A stretch of DNA of 64,000 nucleotides, from positions 496,001 to 560,000 of the forward strand of contig NZ_PZZZ01000002.1 in NCBI RefSeq assembly GCF_003046475.1. Direction: 5' to 3'. Shown here one piece after another: positions 16,161 to 23,895 of this stretch. The stretch comes from Mycoplana dimorpha. Lineage in GTDB: Bacteria > Pseudomonadota > Alphaproteobacteria > Rhizobiales > Rhizobiaceae. The notes under the pieces were generated by a model that searched no databases, was not told where the DNA came from, and was given only the letters and a program-made list of their open reading frames with translations. Position numbers and translations under genes: made by a program. Every line of letters starts with the position of its first letter. Positions within the stretch are counted from its first letter, which is position 1.

Positions 16161-16822
16161 TGGCTGGCCCAGATGATCCGGGCCATCCAGTCGATCTCCT
16201 GGATATCGAAGGACCGGTTCGGATGCTCGGGATTGAGCGACAGCAGTTCGATGGCGCGCGGGCTCTGCCGATGCAGCACCTTGGCCATCACCTCTCCCTC
16301 GCGTGTCCTGACGACGACCCGGTCGCCGCGGCGCACCTGCGCGCCCGGCTCGACGATCAGCACGTCGCCGTCGCGGTACAGCGGCATCATGCTTTCGCCC
16401 TGGACCTCAAGTGCATAGACGCCCTGTTTACGGTCCGGAGACGCCGGAAACTCGACCACGTCCCAGCCCTGTCCGGCGGGAAAGCCGCCATCATCGAAGA
16501 AGCCGCCGGCGCCGGCCTGGGCGAATCCGAGCAGCGGGATCGTGCCGGGCTGGGGCGGGAAGATCCCCTGCGGAAGGTTCGCCCCGCGGCCGCCCGCGGT
16601 CGCAAGGCCGATGAACTCGTCGATCGTGGCACCGGTTGCATCCAGCACCTTGGCGATTGATTCCGTCGACGGCCAGCGCAGCCGTCCGTCCGACCCCAGG
16701 CGCTTGGACTTGTTGAACGATGTCGGATCCAGCCCCGCGCGCCGGGCCAGCCCGGAAGGCGAAAGCCGATGGCGCTCCGCAAGGGCGTCGATCGCCGCCC
16801 AGATCCTTTCGTGGGAAAACAT
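16157..16822 (-). CDS. S24-family (LexA/CI-like) transcriptional regulator
   Basis: A 221-residue regulator with an N-terminal helix-turn-helix (SPSGLARRAGLDPTSFNKSKRL, about residues 21-42) and a C-terminal peptidase S24 domain. The Ser-Lys dyad is intact: Ser144 (QGESMMPLYRDGD) and Lys181 (EGEVMAKVL), 37 residues apart as in LexA. Ala-Gly candidates for self-cleavage occur at 103-106. The ATG at 16822 has AAGAGAC upstream; the longer open frame looks non-coding. It overlaps the SNase-like gene by ATGA and so probably regulates its own operon, possibly in response to RecA or another stress. Confidence 0.88.
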   Translation of the reverse strand: MFSHERIWAAIDALAERHRLSPSGLARRAGLDPTSFNKSKRLGSDGRLRWPSTESIAKVLDATGATIDEFIGLATAGGRGANLPQGIFPPQPGTIPLLGFAQAGAGGFFDDGGFPAGQGWDVVEFPASPDRKQGVYALEVQGESMMPLYRDGDVLIVEPGAQVRRGDRVVVRTREGEVMAKVLHRQSPRAIELLSLNPEHPNRSFDIQEIDWMARIIWASQ

Positions 16823-16908
16823 CGTCTCTTGTCCTGGTCCACGGCCGGTGACGCCGGTCCGATTGGGTTGCGAGCATAGCCGAACCGGCGGTCGCCGTAA
16901 AGAAAAAA

Positions 16909-16920
16909 GGAATATAATCC
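16909..16920. promoter_or_regulatory. Imperfect palindrome upstream of the S24 operon
   Basis: GGAATATAATCC is a 12-bp palindrome with one mismatched pair, 87 bp before the S24 regulator start, next to an A/T-rich stretch. It could combine a -10 element and an operator. Confidence 0.3.
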
Positions 16921-17119
16921 TGAATGCCGGCGCGCCGTTCAACCGGCGTCCACCCATGTTGCTCTGGCACGCCCCGGCAAGACCCCGCCACGGACAGAGA
17001 GAGCGAAGCGGCCGAGCGGCTGCAGGCGGCGCATCGGCGATTTCTAGCCTCTTTCGCAACGCGCCGGCCGGCGCTATCTAGAGGAAGGGCGCATCGGTCC
17101 GGCGCCCGGAGTCCCGCCC

Positions 17120-18010
17120 GTGCACAATCGCATCCTTTCCGGCATTTTGCTGACGAGCTTTTCGTATTTTCTGTTTTCCGTTCAGGACGCGTCGGTCAAG
17201 TGGCTCGTTGCGGCGCTGCCGGTCTGGCAGGTGCTGTTCGTTCGCAGCGTCACGATCCTGGCGCTTTGCACGGCTATCGGGAGAGGACCGCTCCTGCGCC
17301 GCGCCGCCGGCTCGCCGATCGTCAAGCCGATGTTTGTGCGCAACCTGCTCTTGCTGGCCGCCTGGCTCTCCTTCTACACGGCCTCGCGTGACCTCGGGCT
17401 CGCCGAGCTGACGACGCTCTATTATGCCTCGCCGATCGTCGTGACGATCCTGGCAATCCCGATCCTAGGCGAGACCGTGCCGTTGAACCGGTGGGTCGCG
17501 GTCCTGACCGGCTTTGTCGGCGTCCCGATCGCCTGCGACGTGTTCGGCAAGGGACTGAGCATATCGCTGCCGGTCTATCTCGCCCTGCAGGCTGCCGTCT
17601 TTTGGGGAATTGGCACCATCCTGCTGCGCAAGACGGCACTGGCGGAAAGCACGATGGTGCAGATGACCATTTCCAGTGGCCTGCTCGTGCTGTTCACCGG
17701 CGTCGTCGCCCCCTTCGTCTGGTCGCCGCTCGGCCTTGCGCAGACCGCGTTGATGGCCGGCACCGGCGTTCTCGCCGGCATTGCGCAGTTCGCGCTGTTC
17801 GAAGGCATGCGCCGGGCGGAGGTGTCGCTGCTGGCGCCCTTCGAGTATTCGTCTCTGGTCTGGGGCTTCGTGCTCGGATTCCTCGTCTGGAATGAGGTGC
17901 CGACCGGCAATGTCTTTTTCGGCGCGGCGCTGATCTTTGCTGCCGGCATGGTGATCATCGCGGCCGAACGTTTCTCGGGCCGCGCGGCGGCGGCCCGAGA
18001 CGGGGCCTGA
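17120..18010 (+). CDS. DMT-superfamily (EamA) transporter
   Basis: A 296-residue membrane protein with ten predicted helices in two EamA halves (FSYFLFSVQDASVKWL near the N-terminus; YYASPIVVTILAIPILGE at the end of half one; FEYSSLVWGFVLGFLVWNE in half two). The family exports or imports metabolites; the substrate is not predictable. It starts with GTG at 17120. It stands alone, divergent from the S24 operon with 297 bp between them. Confidence 0.9.
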   Translation: MHNRILSGILLTSFSYFLFSVQDASVKWLVAALPVWQVLFVRSVTILALCTAIGRGPLLRRAAGSPIVKPMFVRNLLLLAAWLSFYTASRDLGLAELTTLYYASPIVVTILAIPILGETVPLNRWVAVLTGFVGVPIACDVFGKGLSISLPVYLALQAAVFWGIGTILLRKTALAESTMVQMTISSGLLVLFTGVVAPFVWSPLGLAQTALMAGTGVLAGIAQFALFEGMRRAEVSLLAPFEYSSLVWGFVLGFLVWNEVPTGNVFFGAALIFAAGMVIIAAERFSGRAAAARDGA

Positions 18011-18057
18011 AGCGAAGTCGGCCGGGCGGCCTGCGCCCAAGCGGCTTTTGTTCCAGG

Positions 18058-18420
18058 CTATTGCAGGTTGCCGTCGCCGCTGCGGTCCGCGGCCGCGAAG
18101 TCGGCCATGACCCGGTTCATGAACTCGGCCTTGCTGAGAACACCGTCGGAATTGGCATCCGTGGCGGCGAACTGCGCCTTGGTGAGAACCGCCTCGACTT
18201 CTGACGGCTCGAGCCGGCCGTTCCGGTTCCTGTCAAGGTTGGTAAAGGCCGCCTGCATGAAGGCCTGGTATTCCGAGCGCTGCACCACTCCGTCCTTGTT
18301 GGAGTCGAGTTGGTCCTTCTGCCCCTGCTGCATCTGCGCCGTTTGCGCCGTTTGCGCCTGGGCAACCGAGAATAAAGTTTGGCACGCCACAAGGACCGCC
18401 AACAAAACCGCCGGCTTCAT
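18058..18420 (-). CDS. Secreted EF-hand calcium-binding protein
   Basis: A 120-residue protein with a signal peptide (MKPAVLLAVLVACQTLFSVAQA) and three complete EF-hand loops (DSNKDGVVQRSE, DRNRNGRLEPSE, DANSDGVLSKAE). A fourth loop, DRSGDGNLQ, is cut short at the C-terminus. It presumably binds Ca2+ in the periplasm. Such EF-hand proteins are common in rhizobia with unknown roles. It lies just downstream of the glycine-zipper lipoprotein gene on the same strand (4 bp gap). Confidence 0.9.
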   Translation of the reverse strand: MKPAVLLAVLVACQTLFSVAQAQTAQTAQMQQGQKDQLDSNKDGVVQRSEYQAFMQAAFTNLDRNRNGRLEPSEVEAVLTKAQFAATDANSDGVLSKAEFMNRVMADFAAADRSGDGNLQ

Positions 18421-18424
18421 GCGT

Positions 18425-18679
18425 TCACCTATATCTGCAAGTCAGGAGATTGCCGACGACCCCGCCCAAACCGATACCGCCGCCGATGGCGGCAATCTGC
18501 CCGGTTCCGGCACCGATGGTGGCGCCGGCCATGCCGCCGACGATGGCGCCGCCGACTGTTCCGGCAACGCAGGCAAACTCGGTATTGAAATCGATGACGC
18601 TCTGGGAGACCGGCTGCGACTGGCAAGCCGACAGGGCAAACGCGGCACTGACGAGAATGGTGGCCGTATGTATTTTCAT
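18425..18679 (-). CDS. Glycine-zipper lipoprotein
   Basis: An 84-residue lipoprotein. The signal peptide and lipobox LSAC are followed by a glycine-zipper segment (GTVGGAIVGGMAGATIGAGTG) and a second Gly-rich stretch, as in 17-kDa-antigen-type outer-membrane lipoproteins. The ATG at 18679 is preceded by GGAGGG; an ATG at 18691 is in frame but lies across that site. It probably forms an operon with the EF-hand gene. Confidence 0.85.
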   Translation of the reverse strand: MKIHTATILVSAAFALSACQSQPVSQSVIDFNTEFACVAGTVGGAIVGGMAGATIGAGTGQIAAIGGGIGLGGVVGNLLTCRYR

Positions 18680-19014
18680 CTTACCCTCCAAGTATTCTTT
18701 CGCTTGTCACGGAATCGCCGGCCGGGTCGCAATCGGATTTCGAGAATATAGCGGAGCTTGGATGACCCTGCGGCAGCGGCTGATCGTCGATTGCATGCAT
18801 TCAAGTGAAGTGCCGTAGGCACAATGCAATGCAGGAGCGCGGGCCAAATGGCATTCGCAACTCGGGGGTTCGCTCCACGCCATAAGTGTGGGCGCCGACA
18901 TCCTATAGTCGACCTGATATGATGGCAACTTGAGGACGATCAGGTTCTATTACAGGCGTTCACATCGCAAGGCTGCCGTGTCTGGCATTCCCGGCAGATC
19001 TGCCGTTGGAGGCA
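18680..19014. other. Intergenic region, no gene seen
   Basis: It lies upstream of the lipoprotein gene and downstream of the acyl-CoA dehydrogenase terminator. Short ORFs here have no recognisable features. It must hold the promoter of the lipoprotein-EF-hand operon, but I cannot place it. Confidence 0.4.
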
Positions 19015-19059
19015 AGAAAAAATGCTGTGGGCCCCTCTCCATCACCCAGATAGGGGCCC
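19015..19059 (-). terminator. Rho-independent terminator of the acyl-CoA dehydrogenase gene
   Basis: On the minus strand, 8 bp after the stop codon, GGGCCCCT (19059-19052) pairs with AGGGGCCC (19036-19029) around a 15-base loop, followed a few bases later by a run of six T (19022-19017). Confidence 0.7.
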
Positions 19060-19067
19060 GCCGGTGG

Positions 19068-20240
19068 TCAGAAAACGTTGGCGACCGAGTGGCCGAGCGC
19101 CAGAGCCCCGGCATATTCGGATTGCGGCCCTGCCTGCAGCGGATGGAAGCGGGCGCCCTGGATGTCTCGAAACCGCCGTTCGAGGCCGTTGATGCGGTAG
19201 AAACCGGCCCCGCCGGCCAGTTCCATCGCGAGCTCGACGGTGGCGATCGCATGTTTTGCGACGAGCGACCGACCGATCATCACCTCGTTGACGCTCTCGG
19301 CGGACGGTGCGTTGCGCTCGACCGTCTCGATCATCCAGCGGTGCGCCAGCTGGGCGGCGCGGAGCGCGGTATCCATCCGTCCGGCCAGGCTGAGCAGCGC
19401 GGCACCGGGATGCTTCTTGCGCGCGATGCCGATTGCTATGTCGCGGGCGCTTTCGGCAACGCCGAGATAGGCTGCATAGATGAGCGGGAAGGCGGTGGTG
19501 GCGATGATCTGGAACATCGGATGCCATTCGCCGGCCCGGCGGGTGAAGGCGACGCCGGCGTCGGTAATGAACAGGTTGTCGATGACCACGTCGTTCGAGC
19601 CGGTGCCGCGCATGCCGAGCGCCCGCCAGGTTTCGACGATGCTCACTTCGGGGGCCTTCATCGGAGCGGCGAAGTGGATCACGGCGTCCGGTCCGTCGGC
19701 GGTCTCGACGACGGCGCCGGTCAGGAGCAGGTCGCCGGCCTCGGCTCCCGATGTGAATACCTTGCGCGCCGAGACCCGGTATCCGCCCTCGACCCGGATC
19801 GCCTTGCCCGAGCCGCCGATCCAGTCCGACCCGCCGCTCGACAGCAGGATCAGCCGCTCGGTGGCGACACGTTTCAGCAACGGCTCCACGGCTGCAACAT
19901 GTTGGTGGCGCCACCGCCAGGCGGGAATTGCCACCTGATGGGTGTGCATCGAGAAGGCCAGCGCGGTGGACGAGCAGGCGTGCGCCATGACGCGCAACAT
20001 ATCGGCCAGCGCGCGGACCTCGGCGCCGCCGCCGCCCAGTTCGCGCGGCACGCCGGCCTCGACCAGGCCCGATTGCTTGAGCAGTTCGTAGTTCTCCGCG
20101 ACGAACTGGTCGTCCTCGTCGAAGCGAGCGGCGCGCTCGGCAAGGACCGGCGCCAGCACTTGGGCGATCGCGACCGGATCTCCGGATGCCTCCGAGCGCG
20201 TATTGGCATCCTGCGGCGAAGTGTATGCCATCGTGTGCAT
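19068..20240 (-). CDS. Acyl-CoA dehydrogenase-family flavoprotein
   Basis: A 390-residue protein of the acyl-CoA dehydrogenase/DszC-like superfamily: an N-terminal helical domain (FVAENYELLKQSGLVEAGVPRELGG), then a middle beta domain (YRVSARKVFTSGAEAGDLLLTGAVV; WRALGMRGTGSNDVVIDNLFI) and a C-terminal helical bundle. The canonical catalytic Glu segment is not obvious. It may therefore be a flavin monooxygenase or a dehydrogenase of unusual substrates. The ATG at 20240 has AGGAGGAAGAG upstream. It is divergent from an HxlR regulator, its probable controller, and ends in a terminator. Confidence 0.87.
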   Translation of the reverse strand: MHTMAYTSPQDANTRSEASGDPVAIAQVLAPVLAERAARFDEDDQFVAENYELLKQSGLVEAGVPRELGGGGAEVRALADMLRVMAHACSSTALAFSMHTHQVAIPAWRWRHQHVAAVEPLLKRVATERLILLSSGGSDWIGGSGKAIRVEGGYRVSARKVFTSGAEAGDLLLTGAVVETADGPDAVIHFAAPMKAPEVSIVETWRALGMRGTGSNDVVIDNLFITDAGVAFTRRAGEWHPMFQIIATTAFPLIYAAYLGVAESARDIAIGIARKKHPGAALLSLAGRMDTALRAAQLAHRWMIETVERNAPSAESVNEVMIGRSLVAKHAIATVELAMELAGGAGFYRINGLERRFRDIQGARFHPLQAGPQSEYAGALALGHSVANVF

Positions 20241-20369
20241 GAGCTCTTCCTCCTGCGGTTCTGCAGCAATGTTTGGTTGGCGCATGATGTTTTCCGGCAA
20301 CCGTTCTCCAACTGCCGGGAGCGGAAACTGCCGGACCATGGAAGGCTCCTCCGATCCCGCGCGTTCGTC

Positions 20370-20383
20370 CAGTTCAGGAACTG
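20370..20383. promoter_or_regulatory. Candidate HxlR operator
   Basis: CAGTTC-AG-GAACTG is a perfect inverted repeat in the 207-bp gap between the divergent acyl-CoA dehydrogenase and HxlR genes. Its position fits a shared operator. Confidence 0.5.
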
Positions 20384-20447
20384 TACCGGCAGAATGGCGG
20401 CCGTCAGCGTTTTCCTTTATGATCCGCCCACCACGTGTTGCCGGGTG

Positions 20448-21146
20448 ATGGGCATGGTCGATCATGCAAGCTACGGGCAGTTCTGCCCGGTTTCGATGGC
20501 CGCCGAAATTCTGTGCACGCGCTGGACCGTGCTGGTCCTGCGCGAATTGCTGTGCGGGACGACCCGCTTCAACGATCTGCGGCGCGGCGTGCCGCGCATG
20601 TCGCCGGCACTGCTGTCGAAGCGTCTCAAGGAACTGGAGCGCGCCGGCGTGGTCGTCACCGTGCCGGGCGAGAAGGGGGGCATGGAATACCGGCTGTCCC
20701 CGGCCGGCGAGGACCTGCAGCCGATCATCATGGGAATGGGGTTCTGGGGCCAGCGCTGGGTGGATTCGCAGATTTCCCTGAAGAATCTGGACCCCTCGCT
20801 GCTGATGTGGGACATGCGGCGCAACCTCAATCCGCAGCCACTGCCGCGCCGACGCTGCACGATTCAGTTCCTGTATCCCGAACTGCCGCCGAGCCGGCAG
20901 AACTGGTGGCTGGTCGTCGACGGCGGCTCGGTTGACCTGTGCGGCTTCGATCCCGGTTTCGAGATCGACCTGTTTGTGACGAGTTCGTTGCGAAGCATGA
21001 CGGCGATCTGGATGGGCATATCGCGCGTCCGCCGCGAACTCGAGGCAGGGCACCTTGAATTCGAAGGCGATCCGCAGATCGCCGCCGCCATGCAGCAATG
21101 GCTGGGTCTCAGCAGGTTCGCGGCGGAGCCGGGCCGCTCGTCCTGA
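20448..21146 (+). CDS. HxlR-family transcriptional regulator with C-terminal extension
   Basis: A 232-residue regulator. The N-terminal HxlR winged helix (CPVSMAAEILCTRWTVLVLRELLCG; RFNDLRRGVPRMSPALLSKRLKELE; YRLSPAGEDL) spans residues about 10-105. A roughly 110-residue C-terminal domain (SCP2-like in position) may bind a ligand. Cys residues near 13 and 24 might be redox sensors. The start is ATG 20448 or ATG 20454; the frame is open far upstream but runs antisense to the dehydrogenase gene. It probably regulates the divergent flavoprotein gene. Confidence 0.88.
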   Translation: MGMVDHASYGQFCPVSMAAEILCTRWTVLVLRELLCGTTRFNDLRRGVPRMSPALLSKRLKELERAGVVVTVPGEKGGMEYRLSPAGEDLQPIIMGMGFWGQRWVDSQISLKNLDPSLLMWDMRRNLNPQPLPRRRCTIQFLYPELPPSRQNWWLVVDGGSVDLCGFDPGFEIDLFVTSSLRSMTAIWMGISRVRRELEAGHLEFEGDPQIAAAMQQWLGLSRFAAEPGRSS

Positions 21147-21270
21147 CATTTACGTGATCGCCGCGCACGATAAAAAGGCTTTCGCCACCTTAAACTTGAA
21201 AGGGCCCGGACTTATATGGCGCCCATGTGCGCCTTTGCGTGCGCGAGAATGGATAGTGGGAAGAGTTGGC

Positions 21271-22299
21271 ATGCAGCGTTTTGGAAAGATTTTCGCGATG
21301 ATCGGCGTTGCCGTGATGGTGATGGTAACGGCCGTCGACGTGGCGGAGGCCCGCCGGGCCGGCGGCGGCGGTTTCGGCAGCCGGGGCACGCGCACCTTCT
21401 CGCCGCCGCCCGCGACCCGTACTGCCCCGACGCAAACCGCTCCGATCGACCGGACCATGACGCAGAAGCCGGCCGGCCAGCAGGCTCCCGGCGCCAACCA
21501 GCAGACGGCGGGCGCCAACCGTCCGGCGGCGCAGCGGCCGGGCCTGTTCGGCGGCCTCGCCGGCGGGCTGCTCGGCGGCCTGATGCTAGGCGGCTTGGTC
21601 GGCATGCTGATGGGCAACGGTCTCGGCGGTGCTGCGGGCTTCCTCGGCCTGCTCCTGCAGGCGGCACTGCTGTTCGCCGTTGTGTCGCTTGCGATGCGCT
21701 TCTTCCGCAGCCGCCAGCCGGCTTTTAACGGCGGCACTGCCGCCGGAACCGCCGCGGGCGGCCCGTTGGGCGGCCTGACGGGCACGGCGCGCACGGCGGA
21801 GGGCGGCACGGGGCCGTCGTTCTCGATCCCGCGGATCGGCGGCGGCCTTTCGCCGCGTGCCGCAGCGCCGCAGCAGGCCGACGAGATGGGCGTTGGGCAG
21901 CAGGATCTCGACCAGTTCGAGAAGATGCTGAAGGAGGTTCAGGCCGCCTATGGTGCCGAGGACTATGCCGCCCTTCGCAAGCTGACGACGCCCGAGGCGA
22001 TGTCGTGGCTCGCCGAGGAGCTGAGCGACAACGCCACCGGCGGGGTTAAAAACGAAGTGCGGGACGTCCACCTCCTTCAGGGAGACGTGGCGGAAGCCTG
22101 GCGCGAGGATGACGGCACGCAGTATGCCACCGTCGCCATGCGCTACGAGAGCATCGACGTGCTGCGCGACCGCGCCACCGGCAAGGTGGTGAGCGGCGAT
22201 CCGGACAACCTGACGGAGTCGGTCGAGGTCTGGACGTTCCAGCGCAAGCCGGGCGCCGACTGGCAGGTTTCCGCCATCCAGGGCACCGAGGCGGCCTGA
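21271..22299 (+). CDS. TIM44-like domain membrane protein
   Basis: A 342-residue protein. A signal-like N-terminus (FAMIGVAVMVMVTAVDVAEARR) is followed by a Gly/Thr/Pro-rich linker, then hydrophobic Gly-rich helices (LFGGLAGGLLGGLMLGGLVGMLMG; LLLQAALLFAVVSLAMRFF). The C-terminal TIM44/Bam-like domain runs from about residue 210 to the end (DLDQFEKMLKEVQAAYGAEDYAALRKLTTPEAMSWL; VEVWTFQR). Bacterial TIM44-like proteins sit at the inner membrane, with unclear function. A strong hairpin follows the gene. Confidence 0.9.
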   Translation: MQRFGKIFAMIGVAVMVMVTAVDVAEARRAGGGGFGSRGTRTFSPPPATRTAPTQTAPIDRTMTQKPAGQQAPGANQQTAGANRPAAQRPGLFGGLAGGLLGGLMLGGLVGMLMGNGLGGAAGFLGLLLQAALLFAVVSLAMRFFRSRQPAFNGGTAAGTAAGGPLGGLTGTARTAEGGTGPSFSIPRIGGGLSPRAAAPQQADEMGVGQQDLDQFEKMLKEVQAAYGAEDYAALRKLTTPEAMSWLAEELSDNATGGVKNEVRDVHLLQGDVAEAWREDDGTQYATVAMRYESIDVLRDRATGKVVSGDPDNLTESVEVWTFQRKPGADWQVSAIQGTEAA

Positions 22300-22330
22300 C
22301 GGGACCGTCACCCTCTCTCACTTTCTCCAG

Positions 22331-22353
22331 GAGCCGGCGCCATGCGCCGGCTC
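22331..22353 (+). terminator. Hairpin downstream of the TIM44-like gene
   Basis: A perfect 10-bp inverted repeat, GAGCCGGCGC-CAT-GCGCCGGCTC, begins 31 bp after the stop and is followed by TTGCG. The T-run is short, so termination may be partial or Rho-aided. Confidence 0.55.
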
Positions 22354-22433
22354 TTGCGTATCCGAAGTTCCGTGCCGATGGTTGAAACAGGATTTCTGTT
22401 TCGATTTCCGGTTTCGTGCGCTACACGTCTGTC

Positions 22434-22892
22434 ATGGACAGCATTCAGTTCCGCAAGGCCGAGGTCCGGGATCTCGCCGCCATCATCGCCTTGCTTGCCG
22501 ACGATCCGCTGGGGGCGCAACGGGAGCAGGTGAGCGGATCGCCGGCCGCCGCCTATGAGGCGGCGTTTGCCGCGATCGATGCCGATCCGAACCAGTTGCT
22601 CGCCGTCGCGGTCGACGGTGAAGAGATCGTCGGCACGTTGCAGCTCACCTTCATTCCCGGCCTTTCGCGCCGCGGGGCCTGGCGCGGCCAGATCGAGGCG
22701 GTGCGGGTCGCACGCGCCCGACGCGGGGAGGGGCTGGGGCACCGCTTGTTCGAGTGGGCGATCGCGGATTGCCGCGCCCGCGGCTGTGGGCTGGTGCAGC
22801 TGACGACGGACAAGGCTCGCCCCGACGCGCACCGCTTCTATGAAGACCTCGGCTTCGTCGCCAGTCATGTGGGCTACAAGCTTTCGCTTTGA
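22434..22892 (+). CDS. GNAT-family N-acetyltransferase
   Basis: A 152-residue acetyltransferase with a standard GNAT fold: N-terminal IQFRKAEVRDLAAI, the acetyl-CoA binding stretch VRVARARRGEGLGHRLFEWAI (R-x-G-x-G) and the end motif HRFYEDLGFVASHVGYKL. It probably acetylates a small amine or a toxin-like compound; the substrate is unknown. The ATG at 22434 is preferred; a GTG at 22416 would add six residues, and neither has a strong ribosome site. Confidence 0.9.
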   Translation: MDSIQFRKAEVRDLAAIIALLADDPLGAQREQVSGSPAAAYEAAFAAIDADPNQLLAVAVDGEEIVGTLQLTFIPGLSRRGAWRGQIEAVRVARARRGEGLGHRLFEWAIADCRARGCGLVQLTTDKARPDAHRFYEDLGFVASHVGYKLSL

Positions 22893-22917
22893 TCCTTGCG
22901 CGCCTGCACAAGCCGGC

Positions 22918-22933
22918 GGATGCATGTGCATCC
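22918..22933. repeat. Perfect 7-bp inverted repeat after the GNAT gene
   Basis: GGATGCA-TG-TGCATCC lies 26 bp after the GNAT stop. There is no T-run, so it is a hairpin or a protein site rather than a clear terminator. Confidence 0.35.
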
Positions 22934-23143
22934 CGATTAAAGGTTGTGCCGCGTGTCCCCGTCCGCCTCGCGGGCGAAGGCTGATCCATGCGAGTTTCCG
23001 CCGCATGCCGTAGATTAACGGCCTTGTTGTCCCGCACCGTTTTGTCAGGTTGCGGCGCGTGACCTGTTACGCGCCGAGCAGCAGGCGTTCGGGGATATTA
23101 CTCCCTGCACATTGATCGCAGCACACTTCCGTAGGAGGCGCCG

Positions 23144-23805
23144 ATGGTTCGTGCCACGCACATGCTGACTGTATTCCTGTTCACCCTCATTCCGGCGGCG
23201 GCGCTTGGTCAGAGCACACAGCCTGCGCCAACCCATGTTCCGTTGCAGAAAACGATCGGCCAGGCGAAGCCCGACATTGTGCCGTCGCTGATCGTGCTCA
23301 ATTCCAACGGCGCGACCCTGGCGGGCGACACGCTGACGCTGACCGGTGTGTCGACAAACGCCGTCATATTTTCCGATCGTCCGGTGCGGTCGGCCGGCCA
23401 CGCGCTGACGGATCACCTGCTGGAGGAATGGTCGCAAGGCAGCGACAGTTTCGCCAAGGACCCGCCGAACGCGACAGTTTCGGCCTTCAGCAAGGACGGC
23501 AAGACGATCCGCGATGCCGTCGTCGTGCTCAAGTCGCCCAAGCGCGAGGGTGACCGGCTGGACTTCGCCGTGGAGGTCCTCGAAGGCAGCCTCGATGGCC
23601 CGACGGCCCGGCATCGGTCGTCATCGACATCATTGGGCTGCCGAGAACGCCTGCGTCCTTCGCCGGCGTCGCCCGCCGGACCGCCTACCGCGGTGCGTGG
23701 TACGCGGGGGCAGCGGAGGCCGGGGCCTACGGGGCGGCGCAGTATTATCGCCCCTACGCCCCGCCGCCGCCGTGCGGCTACTACCCCTATCCGCCCTGCT
23801 ATTGA
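23144..23805 (+). pseudogene. Secreted hypothetical protein, probable frameshift
   Basis: The frame starts with a signal peptide (MLTVFLFTLIPAAALG) and about 130 ordinary residues including VLNSNGATLAGDTLTLTGVS and AVEVLEGSLDGP. After about base 23600 the original frame turns into Arg/Pro-rich nonsense ending at 23833. The +2 frame instead reads ASVVIDIIGLPRTPASFAG and a Tyr/Pro/Cys-rich tail that stops at 23805, far more protein-like. The junction contains GATGGCCC followed by GACGGCCC, so a lost base or an 8-bp duplication explains the shift. It could be a sequencing error, a real mutation or programmed slippage. The ATG at 23144 has AGGAGG upstream. The family is not recognised. Confidence 0.65.
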
Positions 23806-23895
23806 GCCGGGACGTGCAACGGGAGCCAGGTGAGGGCGGGTGCCGCAGTGCCCCGTCCTTGCGCGTAGCTTGTAACGGGCAGTGACGGCGGCAGG

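Noticed and set aside
18011-18057. Possible terminator between the DMT and EF-hand genes
   Set aside because: GC-rich with a TTTT run, but no stem longer than about 4-5 bp could be built convincingly.
18930-20447. N-terminal 500 codons of the frame that ends in the HxlR gene
   Set aside because: This part is antisense to the acyl-CoA dehydrogenase; HxlR homology begins at 20448.
20241-21149. N-terminal 300 codons of the frame that ends in the acyl-CoA dehydrogenase
   Set aside because: Antisense to HxlR; the real start has AGGAGGAAGAG directly before 20240.
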